64,000 nt of DNA from Bacteroidetes bacterium GWF2_33_16 (GTDB lineage: Bacteria > Bacteroidota > Bacteroidia > Bacteroidales > UBA12077): positions 96,704 to 160,703 of the forward strand of contig MEOE01000010.1 in assembly GCA_001768565.1 (NCBI GenBank), read 5' to 3'. Position 1 is the stretch's first letter; every line of letters starts with the position of its first letter. The notes under the pieces were generated by a model. That model saw only the letters and a list, made by a program, of their open reading frames with translations, made no database searches and had not been told where the DNA came from. Position numbers and translations under genes: made by a program. Shown one piece after another: positions 56,093 through 64,000 of the stretch.

Positions 56093-56608
56093 ATGACTAA
56101 CAGCGAACTCAAACGGGATCTTAGCTCTCCAAGCATTGCTATTATTAGCAAAGCCCTTGATTACATATCTGAATATGGCAGCCATGATATTATTCCGGAA
56201 TTAATAGCCCTTTTGCAAAAAAATAAAAATGATGACATTCAATATCAGATAATTAGTATATTCGAAAACCTTCGAGATCAACAATCCTTGCCTCATATAA
56301 TTGATGCACTGATGAATATTGAATATAGAAATATAAGAGGATTATTAGTTGCAACTTGTTGGAAAAACAGCTTAAATTTTGAGGAATTTCCTGAACTTTT
56401 TACAGATATTTTTATCGACAGTGATTTTACTGAAGCTTTCGATGCACTTACTGTCATTGAAAATATGCATTCAATTATAGAAGAAAAAGCTAATAGATGT
56501 ATATTAAAACTTGAGAATCATCTCGAAGAAGCAAAAGATCTGAAAAAATCGATTATTTGTGAGCTGATTAAAATTGTTCAATCACATACAGAAAATCCCG
56601 CTGAGTAA
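56093..56608 (+). CDS. Helical-repeat (HEAT-like) protein, 171 aa
   Basis: Cytoplasmic, all-helical. LKRDLSSPSIAIISKALDYISEYGSHDIIPELIALLQKNK and IQYQIISIFENLRDQQSLPHIIDALMN have HEAT-like spacing with the D..V/I pattern. No enzymatic motif. I use ATG 56093; a TTG one codon earlier is in frame. The terminator stem begins inside the last codons of the gene. Confidence 0.7.
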   Translation: MTNSELKRDLSSPSIAIISKALDYISEYGSHDIIPELIALLQKNKNDDIQYQIISIFENLRDQQSLPHIIDALMNIEYRNIRGLLVATCWKNSLNFEEFPELFTDIFIDSDFTEAFDALTVIENMHSIIEEKANRCILKLENHLEEAKDLKKSIICELIKIVQSHTENPAE

Positions 56609-56624
56609 GCGGGATTTTTTTTAT
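56592..56624. terminator. Bidirectional terminator overlapping the HEAT-like gene end
   Basis: AAAATCCCGC (56592-56601) and GCGGGATTTT (56609-56618), 10-bp perfect stem, loop of 7 nt containing the TAA stop, followed by T-run. It also lies at the 3' end of the convergent DHOD-like gene (stop at 56621). Confidence 0.9.
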
Positions 56625-57589
56625 TGGATACTTGAAAAATACTTCATAAATTGAGATCTTTCATAAATCTGAGGATCATCAATTTTATCGTAACTCATCT
56701 TCCCTTTAAATCCGTTAATGGAGCTATATCCATTTTTAGTCATCCATATATCTATGTCTTTAGTCATTGTTTCGAGGTAATCAATGCCATTTTTATAAAG
56801 CGTGGAACAAACCTGAACAGCTGTTGCTCCAGCAAGAATTTGTTTGATGACAGCTTTTCCATCATGAACTCCTGTTGATGCTGCTATATCAACCTTGGCA
56901 ACTTTTGATGAAATAATTCCAACCCAACGTAAAGAAAAACGGATATCTGCTGGCGAGCTAAATACGTCAGCTGATGTAAATTTCATTGTATCGATATCAA
57001 TATCTGGAGCATATAATCTATTAAACAATACCACCCCTGGAACATTAAGTTTCTGAACTAATCCAACAAGGTTAGAAAAATAGAAACTGAGTTTAAATGC
57101 AAATGGTATTGTCAATATTTTCTTAAGTTTTTCGGCCAGCTCTAAATATATGTTTTCATACTTTTCTGATGAAGAATTTCGGTCAATAGGCAAAACATAT
57201 ACGTTTACTTCTAACGCATCGGCACCCGCCTGCTCAATTTTTTTTGCAAAATCAACCCAATCTTTCGATGAAACACAATTTATACTTGCAATAATTGGTA
57301 TTTTAACGGCTGCTTTTGCTTCTTTTATAAGGTTAAGATATTCCTGAACACTGTTGTTTTTAATATAATAATTCACATAATCCAAAGCTTCGGGATAATC
57401 TGTTTGGCTTACCATTTTTCCAGCATCCATTTTAATTTGCTCTTCGAATAGCGACTTTAAAACCACAGCACCAGCACCTTTCGCTTCAAGGTTCTTTATT
57501 TTTTCGACACTGTTTGTCAAACCAGAGCTTGCAATTATCAACGGATTACGCAATTTCAAACCTAAATAGGTAGTTTCGAGTTTGTTCAT
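56621..57589 (-). CDS. Dihydroorotate dehydrogenase-like flavoprotein
   Basis: TIM-barrel FMN protein of 322 aa related to PyrD. MNKLETTYLGLKLRNPLIIASSGLT matches the class 1 DHOD start; phosphate-binding end STGVHDGKAVIKQILAGATAVQVCSTLY fits FMN binding. The catalytic-loop region lacks the usual NxSCPN motif (here VNVYVLPIDRN), so it likely does not act on dihydroorotate. I chose ATG 57589; a longer frame reaching 57646 would overlap yggS and has no family support. Downstream of yggS by 28 bp. Confidence 0.85.
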   Translation of the reverse strand: MNKLETTYLGLKLRNPLIIASSGLTNSVEKIKNLEAKGAGAVVLKSLFEEQIKMDAGKMVSQTDYPEALDYVNYYIKNNSVQEYLNLIKEAKAAVKIPIIASINCVSSKDWVDFAKKIEQAGADALEVNVYVLPIDRNSSSEKYENIYLELAEKLKKILTIPFAFKLSFYFSNLVGLVQKLNVPGVVLFNRLYAPDIDIDTMKFTSADVFSSPADIRFSLRWVGIISSKVAKVDIAASTGVHDGKAVIKQILAGATAVQVCSTLYKNGIDYLETMTKDIDIWMTKNGYSSINGFKGKMSYDKIDDPQIYERSQFMKYFSSIQ

Positions 57590-57617
57590 AGTTTTTACAT
57601 TTGTTTTTTCTTTATTT

Positions 57618-58283
57618 TTATCTTTCTCCAAAAATAAGGCTGCCAATACGCACTATGGTTGCTCCTTCTTCAATTGCAATTTTATAGTCGCCAGACATAC
57701 CCATGGATATTTCCTTAAAATCAGATTTAGTAGAAAAGTACTTACTTTTTAACTGATTAAATATATAAACTAATTCCTTAAATTCAGCACGAACGAGCTG
57801 AGTATTTTCAGTAAAAGTAGCCATTCCCATAACTCCAAGAATATTAATATTTTGTAAATTACTAAATTCATTTGATTCCAACATTTGCTTGGCTTCACTT
57901 AAATCAAAACCGAACTTAGTTTCTTCTGTTGCAATATGAAATTGCAGCAAGCAATTAATTATTCTATTATTTTTAGTTCCTTCCTTGTCAATCACCTGTA
58001 ACAACTTAAAACTATCAACCCCATGTATTAAATAAACAAAGGGTGAAATATATTTCACTTTATTGGTTTGCAAATGTCCAATCATATGCCATTCTATATC
58101 TTTTGGAAGTTTTGAATACTTTTCAGAAAGTTCCTGTGCCCTATTTTCACCGAAAATCTTGTACCCAAAAGTATATACTTCCAATATTTGTTCAATAGGT
58201 TTTGTTTTGGAAACAGCAACTAGTTTAACGCTTTCAGGTACTTCCTGTGTTAAAATCTTCTTAATATTTTCTGAAATGCTCAT
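57618..58283 (-). CDS. yggS: YggS-family PLP homeostasis protein
   Basis: Single-domain PLP-binding TIM barrel of 221 aa that balances free pyridoxal phosphate. PLP lysine in KLVAVSKTKP; others are GENRAQEL, WHMIGHLQTNKVKYI, and SMGMSGDYKIAIEEGATIVRIGSLIFG. Start at ATG 58283 (MSISENIKKIL) is the family start. Probably co-transcribed with the DHOD-like gene. Confidence 0.94.
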   Translation of the reverse strand: MSISENIKKILTQEVPESVKLVAVSKTKPIEQILEVYTFGYKIFGENRAQELSEKYSKLPKDIEWHMIGHLQTNKVKYISPFVYLIHGVDSFKLLQVIDKEGTKNNRIINCLLQFHIATEETKFGFDLSEAKQMLESNEFSNLQNINILGVMGMATFTENTQLVRAEFKELVYIFNQLKSKYFSTKSDFKEISMGMSGDYKIAIEEGATIVRIGSLIFGER

Positions 58284-58437
58284 TTTGTATATTTTGGGAT
58301 GGTAGTATTTCAATTTCAAAGGTACAAAAAAGGTGTGTTTTAACCTGAAAAATTCATAACCTGATTGAATTTTTCTTCTGATGTATGAAAATTATATAAT
58401 TTCGAGAAGGTAAACAATATAATTTTCTCAGTTAGGA

Positions 58438-58469
58438 TAAAAAAATAGGGACTGAAAAATCAATCCCTA
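58438..58469 (-). terminator. Terminator of DUF1015 gene
   Basis: On the minus strand TAGGGATTGA (58469-58460), TTTT loop, TCAGTCCCTA (58455-58446), 10 bp with one wobble, followed by seven T. Confidence 0.9.
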
Positions 58470-58491
58470 TATACAATTATTTTCTTTTATA

Positions 58492-59742
58492 TTAATCTAA
58501 CTTATGAATTACTAATCCACTTCGAAGTTTTGGTTCGAACCAGGTAGTTTTTGGAGGCATAATATTTCCACTATCAGCAATATTAATTAATTGCTGCATC
58601 GATACTGGGTATAAAGCAAAAGCAACTTTCATATCGCCATTATCAACACGCTTTTTAAGTTCTCCCAAACCTCTTATTCCTCCTACAAAATCAATACGTT
58701 TTGAAGTACGCAAATCATTGATTCCTAGTACCTGGTCAAGAACAAGACTTGAAAGTACAGTTACATCAAGCACTCCAATTGGATCATTGTCGTTATAAGT
58801 TCCGGGTTTTGCATTTAGTTTATACCACTTACCTGATAAATACATACTGAATTCGTGCAATTTCGATGGTTTGCATATTTCAATACCCATTAATGTTACT
58901 TCGAATGAAACTTTTAACTTTTCAATTAGTTGTTCTTCAGTTAAACCATTCAAATCTTTTACTACACGATTGTAATCTATAATATTCAATTGGTTATCAG
59001 GAAAATGTACTGCCATGAAAAAGTTGTATTCTTCATTTCCTGTATGATTTGGATTCTTTGCTTTTCTCTCTAAACCAATTCTTGCAGCAGCAGCAGTTCT
59101 GTGATGGCCATCAGCAACATAGGTAAAAGGTACTTTTGTAGCAAATAGTTCCTCCAGTTTTTTGTTCGTTTGCGGATCGTTTACTGGCCAAAAATGATGT
59201 CCAAAACCATCTTCAGCAACAAAATCATAATCGGCTTTCTGATTTTTTACAATATTTTCGACAATTGCATCAATTTCGGGAACAGCTCTGTAAGAAAAGA
59301 AAACAGGCTCAATATTGGCATTTGTATATCGTGTAAGAATCATTCTGTCTTCTTCTTTATCAGGTCGTGTTAGTTCATGCTTTTTAATAATTCCATTATG
59401 ATAATCGTCGCATGCAGCAACACCAACAATTCCGTATTGAGTTTTTCCGTTCATGGTTTGAGCATAAATATAAAACTTAGCTTCAGCATCTTCAACTAAC
59501 CATGCCTTTTTCTGGAACATTTTGAAATTATCAACTGCCTTATTATACACAGTTTCTGAATGAACATCAGTCCCTGGAGGGCAATCTATTTCTGCTTTGG
59601 TAATATGTAATAAAGAACATTCCTTACCTTTTGCCATTACAGCAGCTTCTTCGCTATTCATAACATCGTATGGTAAACACGCTAAATCTTTCGAAATCTC
59701 CTTTGGAGGTCTTAATCCCTTAAATGGTTTTATTATTGCCAT
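58492..59742 (-). CDS. DUF1015 family protein, 416 aa
   Basis: Starts MAIIKPFKGLRPPKEISKDLACLPYDVMNSEEA, the family opening; I use ATG 59742. YVADGHHRTAAAARIGLE at about residue 210 is the signature, a histidine-rich GHHR motif suggesting a catalytic site; MAVHFPDNQLNIIDYNRVVKDL follows. Biochemical function is not known to me. It follows serA and serC on the same strand in this phylum, which ties it to serine or phosphoserine metabolism. No phosphoserine phosphatase is encoded in the window. Confidence 0.9.
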   Translation of the reverse strand: MAIIKPFKGLRPPKEISKDLACLPYDVMNSEEAAVMAKGKECSLLHITKAEIDCPPGTDVHSETVYNKAVDNFKMFQKKAWLVEDAEAKFYIYAQTMNGKTQYGIVGVAACDDYHNGIIKKHELTRPDKEEDRMILTRYTNANIEPVFFSYRAVPEIDAIVENIVKNQKADYDFVAEDGFGHHFWPVNDPQTNKKLEELFATKVPFTYVADGHHRTAAAARIGLERKAKNPNHTGNEEYNFFMAVHFPDNQLNIIDYNRVVKDLNGLTEEQLIEKLKVSFEVTLMGIEICKPSKLHEFSMYLSGKWYKLNAKPGTYNDNDPIGVLDVTVLSSLVLDQVLGINDLRTSKRIDFVGGIRGLGELKKRVDNGDMKVAFALYPVSMQQLINIADSGNIMPPKTTWFEPKLRSGLVIHKLD

Positions 59743-59792
59743 TGTAAATAATTTTAAAATTAAAAGTTTTAAGTTATTGTTTCTCAATTTAT

Positions 59793-59833
59793 AAAATTGC
59801 CCGCCCGAAATAAATCCTCAAGCGGGTAATTTT
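59793..59833 (-). terminator. Hairpin between serA and the DUF1015 gene
   Basis: AAAATTGCCCGC (59793-59804) pairs with GCGGGTAATTTT (59822-59833), 12 bp with one wobble and a 17-nt loop. It may end or attenuate serA transcripts. Confidence 0.65.
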
Positions 59834-59855
59834 AGTTTCATTCGCTGCAAAAATA

Positions 59856-60779
59856 CTATTTATTTACTTTGAATTTTGTATCACCTTCTTCCAAAAAGGC
59901 AACTATTTGATTTGCAGCAGCAATGCCTGCATTAATATTTGCTTCTTCAGTTTGAGCTCCCATTTTCTTAGGTGTAAAAAAGAAACGGCCTTTGTATTTT
60001 TCTTCGAAAACAGTTTTGCAATCAGGTTCGATATCAGAAACATACTGAAAATCTTGTCTTTCTTCCATTAATTTAAGAAGGTCTTCTTCGTTAATTACCT
60101 CTTTACGGGCAGTATTTACAAGAACAGCTCCTTTTGGCATTGATGAAAGCAAGGCAAAATTAATTGATTTCTTTGTTTTATCGTTAGCTGGAATATGCAA
60201 TGAGATGTACTGGCATTTTTTGTAAAGATCCTCAACTGAATCGACAACCTTTACACCGTCTTTTTCAATATCAGCTTTATTTACAAAAGGATCGAAGGCA
60301 TATATTTCCATTCCGAAACCTTTAGCAATTTTAGCAACTAGTTTACCAACATTACCATAGGCATGAATACCCAGTGTTTTACCAGACAATTCAGTTCCTG
60401 AGCCACCATTAAACTGTTTACGTGCCTGATATACCATCATCCCTAAAGCAAGTTCTGCAACTGCATTAGAGTTTTGGCCAGGAGTATTCATCGCAACAAC
60501 TCCCTTGTTTGTACAAGCTTCAAGGTCGATATTGTCGTAACCTGCACCAGCACGAACAACGATTTTAAGGTTTTTCCCTGCTTCAATAACAGATTTATCG
60601 GCTTTATCACTGCGAATGATTACCGCATCAACATCAGCAACTGCATTTATAAAGTCAGATTGAGCTGTATATTTTTCTAATAAAATAAGCTGATAACCTG
60701 CTTTATCACAAACTTGTCTAATTCCATCCACTGCTACTTTAGCAAATGGTTTATCGGTTGCAACTAATACTTTTTTCAT
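59856..60779 (-). CDS. serA: D-3-phosphoglycerate dehydrogenase, short form
   Basis: First step of serine synthesis: oxidises 3-phosphoglycerate to 3-phosphohydroxypyruvate; 307 aa with no ACT regulatory domain. Substrate and NAD domains: VVRAGAGYDNIDLEAC, NTPGQNSNAVAELALGMM, nucleotide-binding LGIHAYGNVGKLVAKIAKGFG, and LVNTARKEVINEEDL with the catalytic Arg. Where family members have TPHxGA, this one reads TPKKMGAQTEEAN: the catalytic His is replaced by Lys with one extra residue. The same change is, as far as I recall, usual in Bacteroidota SerA. Downstream of serC. Confidence 0.9.
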   Translation of the reverse strand: MKKVLVATDKPFAKVAVDGIRQVCDKAGYQLILLEKYTAQSDFINAVADVDAVIIRSDKADKSVIEAGKNLKIVVRAGAGYDNIDLEACTNKGVVAMNTPGQNSNAVAELALGMMVYQARKQFNGGSGTELSGKTLGIHAYGNVGKLVAKIAKGFGMEIYAFDPFVNKADIEKDGVKVVDSVEDLYKKCQYISLHIPANDKTKKSINFALLSSMPKGAVLVNTARKEVINEEDLLKLMEERQDFQYVSDIEPDCKTVFEEKYKGRFFFTPKKMGAQTEEANINAGIAAANQIVAFLEEGDTKFKVNK

Positions 60780-60808
60780 GATTGTATGTTTTTAATTTTT
60801 TAGCAAAA

Positions 60809-60835
60809 AGACTCAAAGCTAAAAGCATTGAGTCT
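60809..60835 (-). terminator. Hairpin between serC and serA
   Basis: On the minus strand AGACTCAA (60835-60828) and TTGAGTCT (60816-60809), 8-bp perfect stem followed by TTTTTG. Could terminate or attenuate between the two genes. Confidence 0.65.
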
Positions 60836-60856
60836 ATAATAAACTAAATAAAATTT

Positions 60857-61930
60857 TTAAGCATTTTGAGCTTCAAATTCTTTCATTGCATTAACCAAAG
60901 CCTGAACATCTTCCATTGTACATGCATTGTAAGTAGAAGCGCGGAAACCACCAACTGAACGATGACCTTTTAGTCCAATACAATTTTTAGTTTTTGCATA
61001 AGCGATAAAATCTTCTTCTTTTGCTTTGTATTGGTCTTTCATAACAAATACAATATTCATTCGAGAACGATCTTCTTTTGCAACGGGGCAAACAAACATC
61101 TTACTGCTATCAATAGCACCATATAGAAGATTAGCTCTATCGTTTGCAAGTTTATCCATTGCTTTAATTCCACCTAGCGATTTTACCCATTTCAATGTTT
61201 CGCGAACAGTAAAAATGTTAACACAAGGAGGTGTATTGTACATTGAACCACCATCAATGTGGGTCTTGTATTTTAACATTGTAGGAATCATACGATCAGC
61301 AACAACATTATTTAAGAAATCGTTTTTAATGATTACAAAAGTAACACCGGCAGGGCCTAAGTTCTTTTGAGCACCACCATAAATCATTACATATTTAGAC
61401 ACATCAATTGGGCGACTTAAAAAATCTGATGAAACATCAGCAATAAGAGGTTTACCAAAATCAAAATCTTCGAAAATCTCAGTACCACGAATTGTATTAT
61501 TTGATGTAATATGAACATAATCAACATCGTCTGAAACTTTAAATCCTTTTGGAATATATGTAAAGCTCTTGTCTTCTGATGAAACAACCTCAACCTCACC
61601 CCACATTTTGGCTTCTTTGATAGCTGCTGTTGACCAGGTTCCTGTATTTAAATAGAAAGCTTTCTTTTTTAAGAAATTATAGGGTATCATGCAGAATTGC
61701 ATACTTGCACCACCACCAAGGAATAGTACAGAATAACCTTCAGGAATATTCAGAATTTCTTTCATTAAAGCCACAGCTTCGTTTAAGATTGCTTCGAAAT
61801 CTTTGCTACGGTGTGAAACTTCAAGAATTGACTGACCAATTCCATTTAGATCAAGAACCGCTTCGGCTGTATTTTTTAAAGCAGGATCTGATAATTTACA
61901 AGGACCAGCATTAAAAATATGTTTTCTCAT
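60857..61930 (-). CDS. serC: Phosphoserine aminotransferase
   Basis: PLP enzyme converting 3-phosphohydroxypyruvate and glutamate to phosphoserine; also used for vitamin B6 synthesis. 357 aa. Start [18 protein letters not shown] is the family start; GGGASMQF binds PLP phosphate; PLP lysine in [16 protein letters not shown]-terminal [17 protein letters not shown]. Upstream of serA with a hairpin between. Confidence 0.97.
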   Translation of the reverse strand: MRKHIFNAGPCKLSDPALKNTAEAVLDLNGIGQSILEVSHRSKDFEAILNEAVALMKEILNIPEGYSVLFLGGGASMQFCMIPYNFLKKKAFYLNTGTWSTAAIKEAKMWGEVEVVSSEDKSFTYIPKGFKVSDDVDYVHITSNNTIRGTEIFEDFDFGKPLIADVSSDFLSRPIDVSKYVMIYGGAQKNLGPAGVTFVIIKNDFLNNVVADRMIPTMLKYKTHIDGGSMYNTPPCVNIFTVRETLKWVKSLGGIKAMDKLANDRANLLYGAIDSSKMFVCPVAKEDRSRMNIVFVMKDQYKAKEEDFIAYAKTKNCIGLKGHRSVGGFRASTYNACTMEDVQALVNAMKEFEAQNA

Positions 61931-62084
61931 AGTAATATAGGTTTTAAAATTTGTAAACTAAATTGAATTTGACTGCAAGATGCAAATAAATTTTCTATTA
62001 AAGATATCAATTCATATGATGTGAAACATCTTTTACCAATTAGTAAAATTACAAAATCTAAAATGATTAAAAAACCTGTTGCAA

Positions 62085-62798
62085 CTATTTATTTAAAATC
62101 AAGCAGTTCTCTTTAAAAGCAGGGAGTAATTCAGACGTATCAATTGCAAGGCAATACTTAATAATATCAATCATTCCCAGTCCCACCAAACGATTATATT
62201 GAAAGGATTTTTTCAGATAATCTTCTAAATTCAGTCTCGCTAAATTCCAATGATCGAGTGAACTTATTGCAGCATCATTGTTTAAAGAAAAAACACCTGA
62301 AACACTTAATTTTTCAATCAGGGCTCCAGCAAAGACACTATCTTCCAAACAGAAATCACCCTCCCACCCTGAACATAAAATAATAACATCTTTCTTTAAT
62401 CGAATTAGATAATCTGCCATGGCAGAAAGATTGAGAAATGAGGCAATTAAAACAATTTCATTTTCTTTACATTTATTAATGGTTTGTGTACCATTAGTTG
62501 TGCTGTATACAATTGTTTTATTATTAATTTTTTCAGGAAAAAATTCGAAATGAGAGTTTCCAAAATCAGCAAAATCAATTTTCTTTCCATTTCGTTCGGC
62601 AGCAACAAGAAATCCTTTTTCCTTATATTCTTTCGCTATTTCAAGACTATCGACCGGAATTACTTTCGATGCACCATTCATAAATAAGGCACAAATTATT
62701 GAGGTTGCTCTGAATATATCCACTATCACAATTGCCTTTTCTTTTTGATTGAATGAATTAAAAAGTGGTGGTGCTATACAGACTTCGACAGTATTCAT
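62085..62798 (-). CDS. comB: 2-Phosphosulfolactate phosphatase-like protein
   Basis: ComB family, 237 aa, Mg-dependent phosphatase acting on 2-phosphosulfolactate in coenzyme M or sulfolactate synthesis. Motifs: VVDIFRATSIICALFMNGA, AERNG, GNSHFEFF, YSTTNGTQTI, ILCSGWEGDFCLEDSVFAGALI. Bacterial members outside spore formers have no settled role. 154 bp upstream of serC on the same strand; the intergenic region shows no terminator. Assignment to the family is firm, substrate is not. Confidence 0.85.
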   Translation of the reverse strand: MNTVEVCIAPPLFNSFNQKEKAIVIVDIFRATSIICALFMNGASKVIPVDSLEIAKEYKEKGFLVAAERNGKKIDFADFGNSHFEFFPEKINNKTIVYSTTNGTQTINKCKENEIVLIASFLNLSAMADYLIRLKKDVIILCSGWEGDFCLEDSVFAGALIEKLSVSGVFSLNNDAAISSLDHWNLARLNLEDYLKKSFQYNRLVGLGMIDIIKYCLAIDTSELLPAFKENCLILNK

Positions 62799-62854
62799 AA
62801 AAATGACTTTAATAAAGCTAAGATATTACTTTTAACCGAAAACCAGAATTGAAA

Positions 62855-62886
62855 AATAAAAAACCCCACTCGATGGAGCAGGGTTT
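62855..62886 (-). terminator. Terminator of gcvT
   Basis: On the minus strand AAACCCTGCTC (62886-62876), CATC loop, GAGTGGGGTTT (62871-62861), 11 bp with two wobbles, followed by TTTATTTTTC. Confidence 0.88.
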
Positions 62887-62897
62887 GAAATATTGAA

Positions 62898-64000
62898 TTA
62901 TTTATTTTCATGAAATGGTGGTCGGGCAACTTTTGCTTTTAGTTTTTTATCGCGTATTCCGATAAAAATTTCTGTACCTTCTTTCCAAAATCCTTTTTTA
63001 AGATATGCCATTCCAACTCCTTGTTTTAGAATTGGAGACTGTGTACCAGAAGTTACTTCACCAATCTCATTGTTTTCTGCATCGTATACTTTATAATGCT
63101 GACGAGGAATTCCTCTATCTATCATGATAAAACCTTTGAGTCTTTCGCCTGAGTTTTCGTTTTTTATTTTCTCCCATTTTTCGCGATCAATAAAATCGTT
63201 TCCATCAACAAATTTAGTAATCCATCCTAAACCTGCTTCAATTGCCGATGTTTGATCATTAATGTCGTTACCATATAAGCAAAAACCTGATTCAAGACGC
63301 AATGTATCGCGCGCACCTAAACCAATAGGTTTAATTCCAAATTCAGCACCCGCTTCGAAAACTGCTTTCCATAATTTATCGGCGTCTTTATTGTCAACAT
63401 AAATCTCGCAACCACCTGATCCTGTGTAACCTGTAGTAGAAAATAAAACATCTTTAATTCCTGCAAAATCGCAAACCTGGAAAGTATAATATTCCATATC
63501 AATAACATTTGCTTTTGTCAATTTTTGCATAGCTTTTAAAGCAAGTGGTCCTTGAACTGCAAGTTGAGCGGTTTCATCAGAAGCATTATATACTTCTTTT
63601 CCGATTTCCATACCCATTTCTTTTGCATTCTTTGTAACCCATGCCCAGTCTTTCTCGATATTTGCAGCATTAACAACCAGTAAATATTTTAAATCATCAA
63701 ATTTATAAACTAACAAGTCGTCAACAATTCCACCTTTACCGTTAGGGAAACATGAATATTGAACTTTACCATTAAAAAGCTCAGCAACATTGTTTGAAGT
63801 AATTTTCTGAACCAGTGCAAAAGCTTTAGAGCCTTTAATCCAAAATTCACCCATATGAGAAACATCGAAAACGCCAACTTTTTCACGAACAGTCATGTGT
63901 TCATCGTTAATACCAGAATATTCAATAGGCATATTAAAGCCACAAAAAGGAAGCATTCTAGCTCCAAGCTCAATATGAAATTTTGTAAATGCTGTAGTCT
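62898..64000 (-). CDS. gcvT: Aminomethyltransferase, glycine cleavage T-protein (5' end cut)
   Basis: T-protein of the glycine cleavage system; transfers the methylene group from the lipoyl-bound intermediate to tetrahydrofolate. The frame is open to the window edge and reads TTAFTKFHIELGARMLPFCGFNM from 63998, the family N-terminus, so only about two or three codons are missing; the ATG at 63956 is internal. Motifs: VREKVGVFDVSHMGEF, LLVVNAANIEKDW, GYTGSGGCEIY, GARDTLRLE, and GEVTSGTQSPILKQG. Other gcv genes are not in the window. Confidence 0.96.
   Translation of the reverse strand, partial: TTAFTKFHIELGARMLPFCGFNMPIEYSGINDEHMTVREKVGVFDVSHMGEFWIKGSKAFALVQKITSNNVAELFNGKVQYSCFPNGKGGIVDDLLVYKFDDLKYLLVVNAANIEKDWAWVTKNAKEMGMEIGKEVYNASDETAQLAVQGPLALKAMQKLTKANVIDMEYYTFQVCDFAGIKDVLFSTTGYTGSGGCEIYVDNKDADKLWKAVFEAGAEFGIKPIGLGARDTLRLESGFCLYGNDINDQTSAIEAGLGWITKFVDGNDFIDREKWEKIKNENSGERLKGFIMIDRGIPRQHYKVYDAENNEIGEVTSGTQSPILKQGVGMAYLKKGFWKEGTEIFIGIRDKKLKAKVARPPFHENK

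Noticed and set aside
57590..57646. Longer N-terminus of the DHOD-like protein
   Set aside because: The added lysine-rich residues overlap yggS and precede the conserved family start at 57589.

Overview
The window is AT-rich chromosomal DNA from a member of the Bacteroidota, most likely the Bacteroidales/Marinilabiliales side of the phylum. The evidence is two exported proteins with type IX secretion (T9SS) C-terminal signals, signal peptides ending in (F/N)xxAQ-type sites, scarce Shine-Dalgarno sequences, TAnnTTTG-type promoter elements, and gene neighbourhoods typical of the phylum (xerD/aroQ/pyk, folP-cdaA, DoxX-like gene near tpiA, serC-serA-DUF1015). No rRNA, tRNA, CRISPR array, phage or insertion sequence was recognised. 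Both edges cut a gene: nth on the left and gcvT on the right.

Layout. 1-1.7 kb: end of nth, an unknown gene and a small heat shock protein. 1.9-10.6 kb: a TPR/SpoIIE-phosphatase sensor and a 2021-residue PKD-repeat T9SS cargo. 10.6-13.1 kb: cysteine desulfurase, an exported CHAP-like protein and an SDR oxidoreductase. 13.2-17.6 kb (minus): a three-gene unit of DUF6702 protein, a gliding-type (CHU_C) adhesin and a TPR protein, divergent from a HupE/UreJ-like membrane protein. 18.3-28.1 kb: exported caspase-like protein, then phosphoenolpyruvate/pyruvate metabolism (pyk, ppdK, pckA) around aroQ and xerD. 28.3-33.7 kb: plsY, a TPR histidine kinase, a small exported protein, and folP-cdaA (c-di-AMP synthesis). 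33.8-43.8 kb (plus): tmk, DoxX-like protein, orphan DppB-like permease, tpiA, prmA, a 1545-residue exported protein of unknown function and a methyltransferase. 43.8-46.9 kb: phosphodiesterase, rsmE, DUF885 protein. 46.9-50.3 kb (minus): a compact five-gene unit (SPFH protein, ribbon-helix-helix regulator, exported alpha/beta hydrolase, unknown protein, zinc ribbon). 50.5-56.6 kb: sigma factor with a small downstream gene, uvrA, two exported proteins and a helical-repeat protein. 56.6-64 kb (minus): DHOD-like protein, yggS, DUF1015-serA-serC serine pathway genes, comB-like gene and gcvT.

The two most interesting signals are non-coding. First, degenerate tandem heptamers (7-bp period, CTTnnnn on one strand and nnnnAAG on the other, plus one GTGAnnn block) lie beyond gene 3' ends at four places, mainly at convergent junctions that lack a hairpin terminator; one array is split by a perfect hairpin. 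Second, the SPFH/RHH operon has a strong promoter followed at the expected start site by two 8-bp palindromes (TGATATCA) with centres 11 bp apart, the geometry expected for a ribbon-helix-helix repressor such as the one the operon encodes. The five-gene SPFH operon is my best candidate for an undescribed system.
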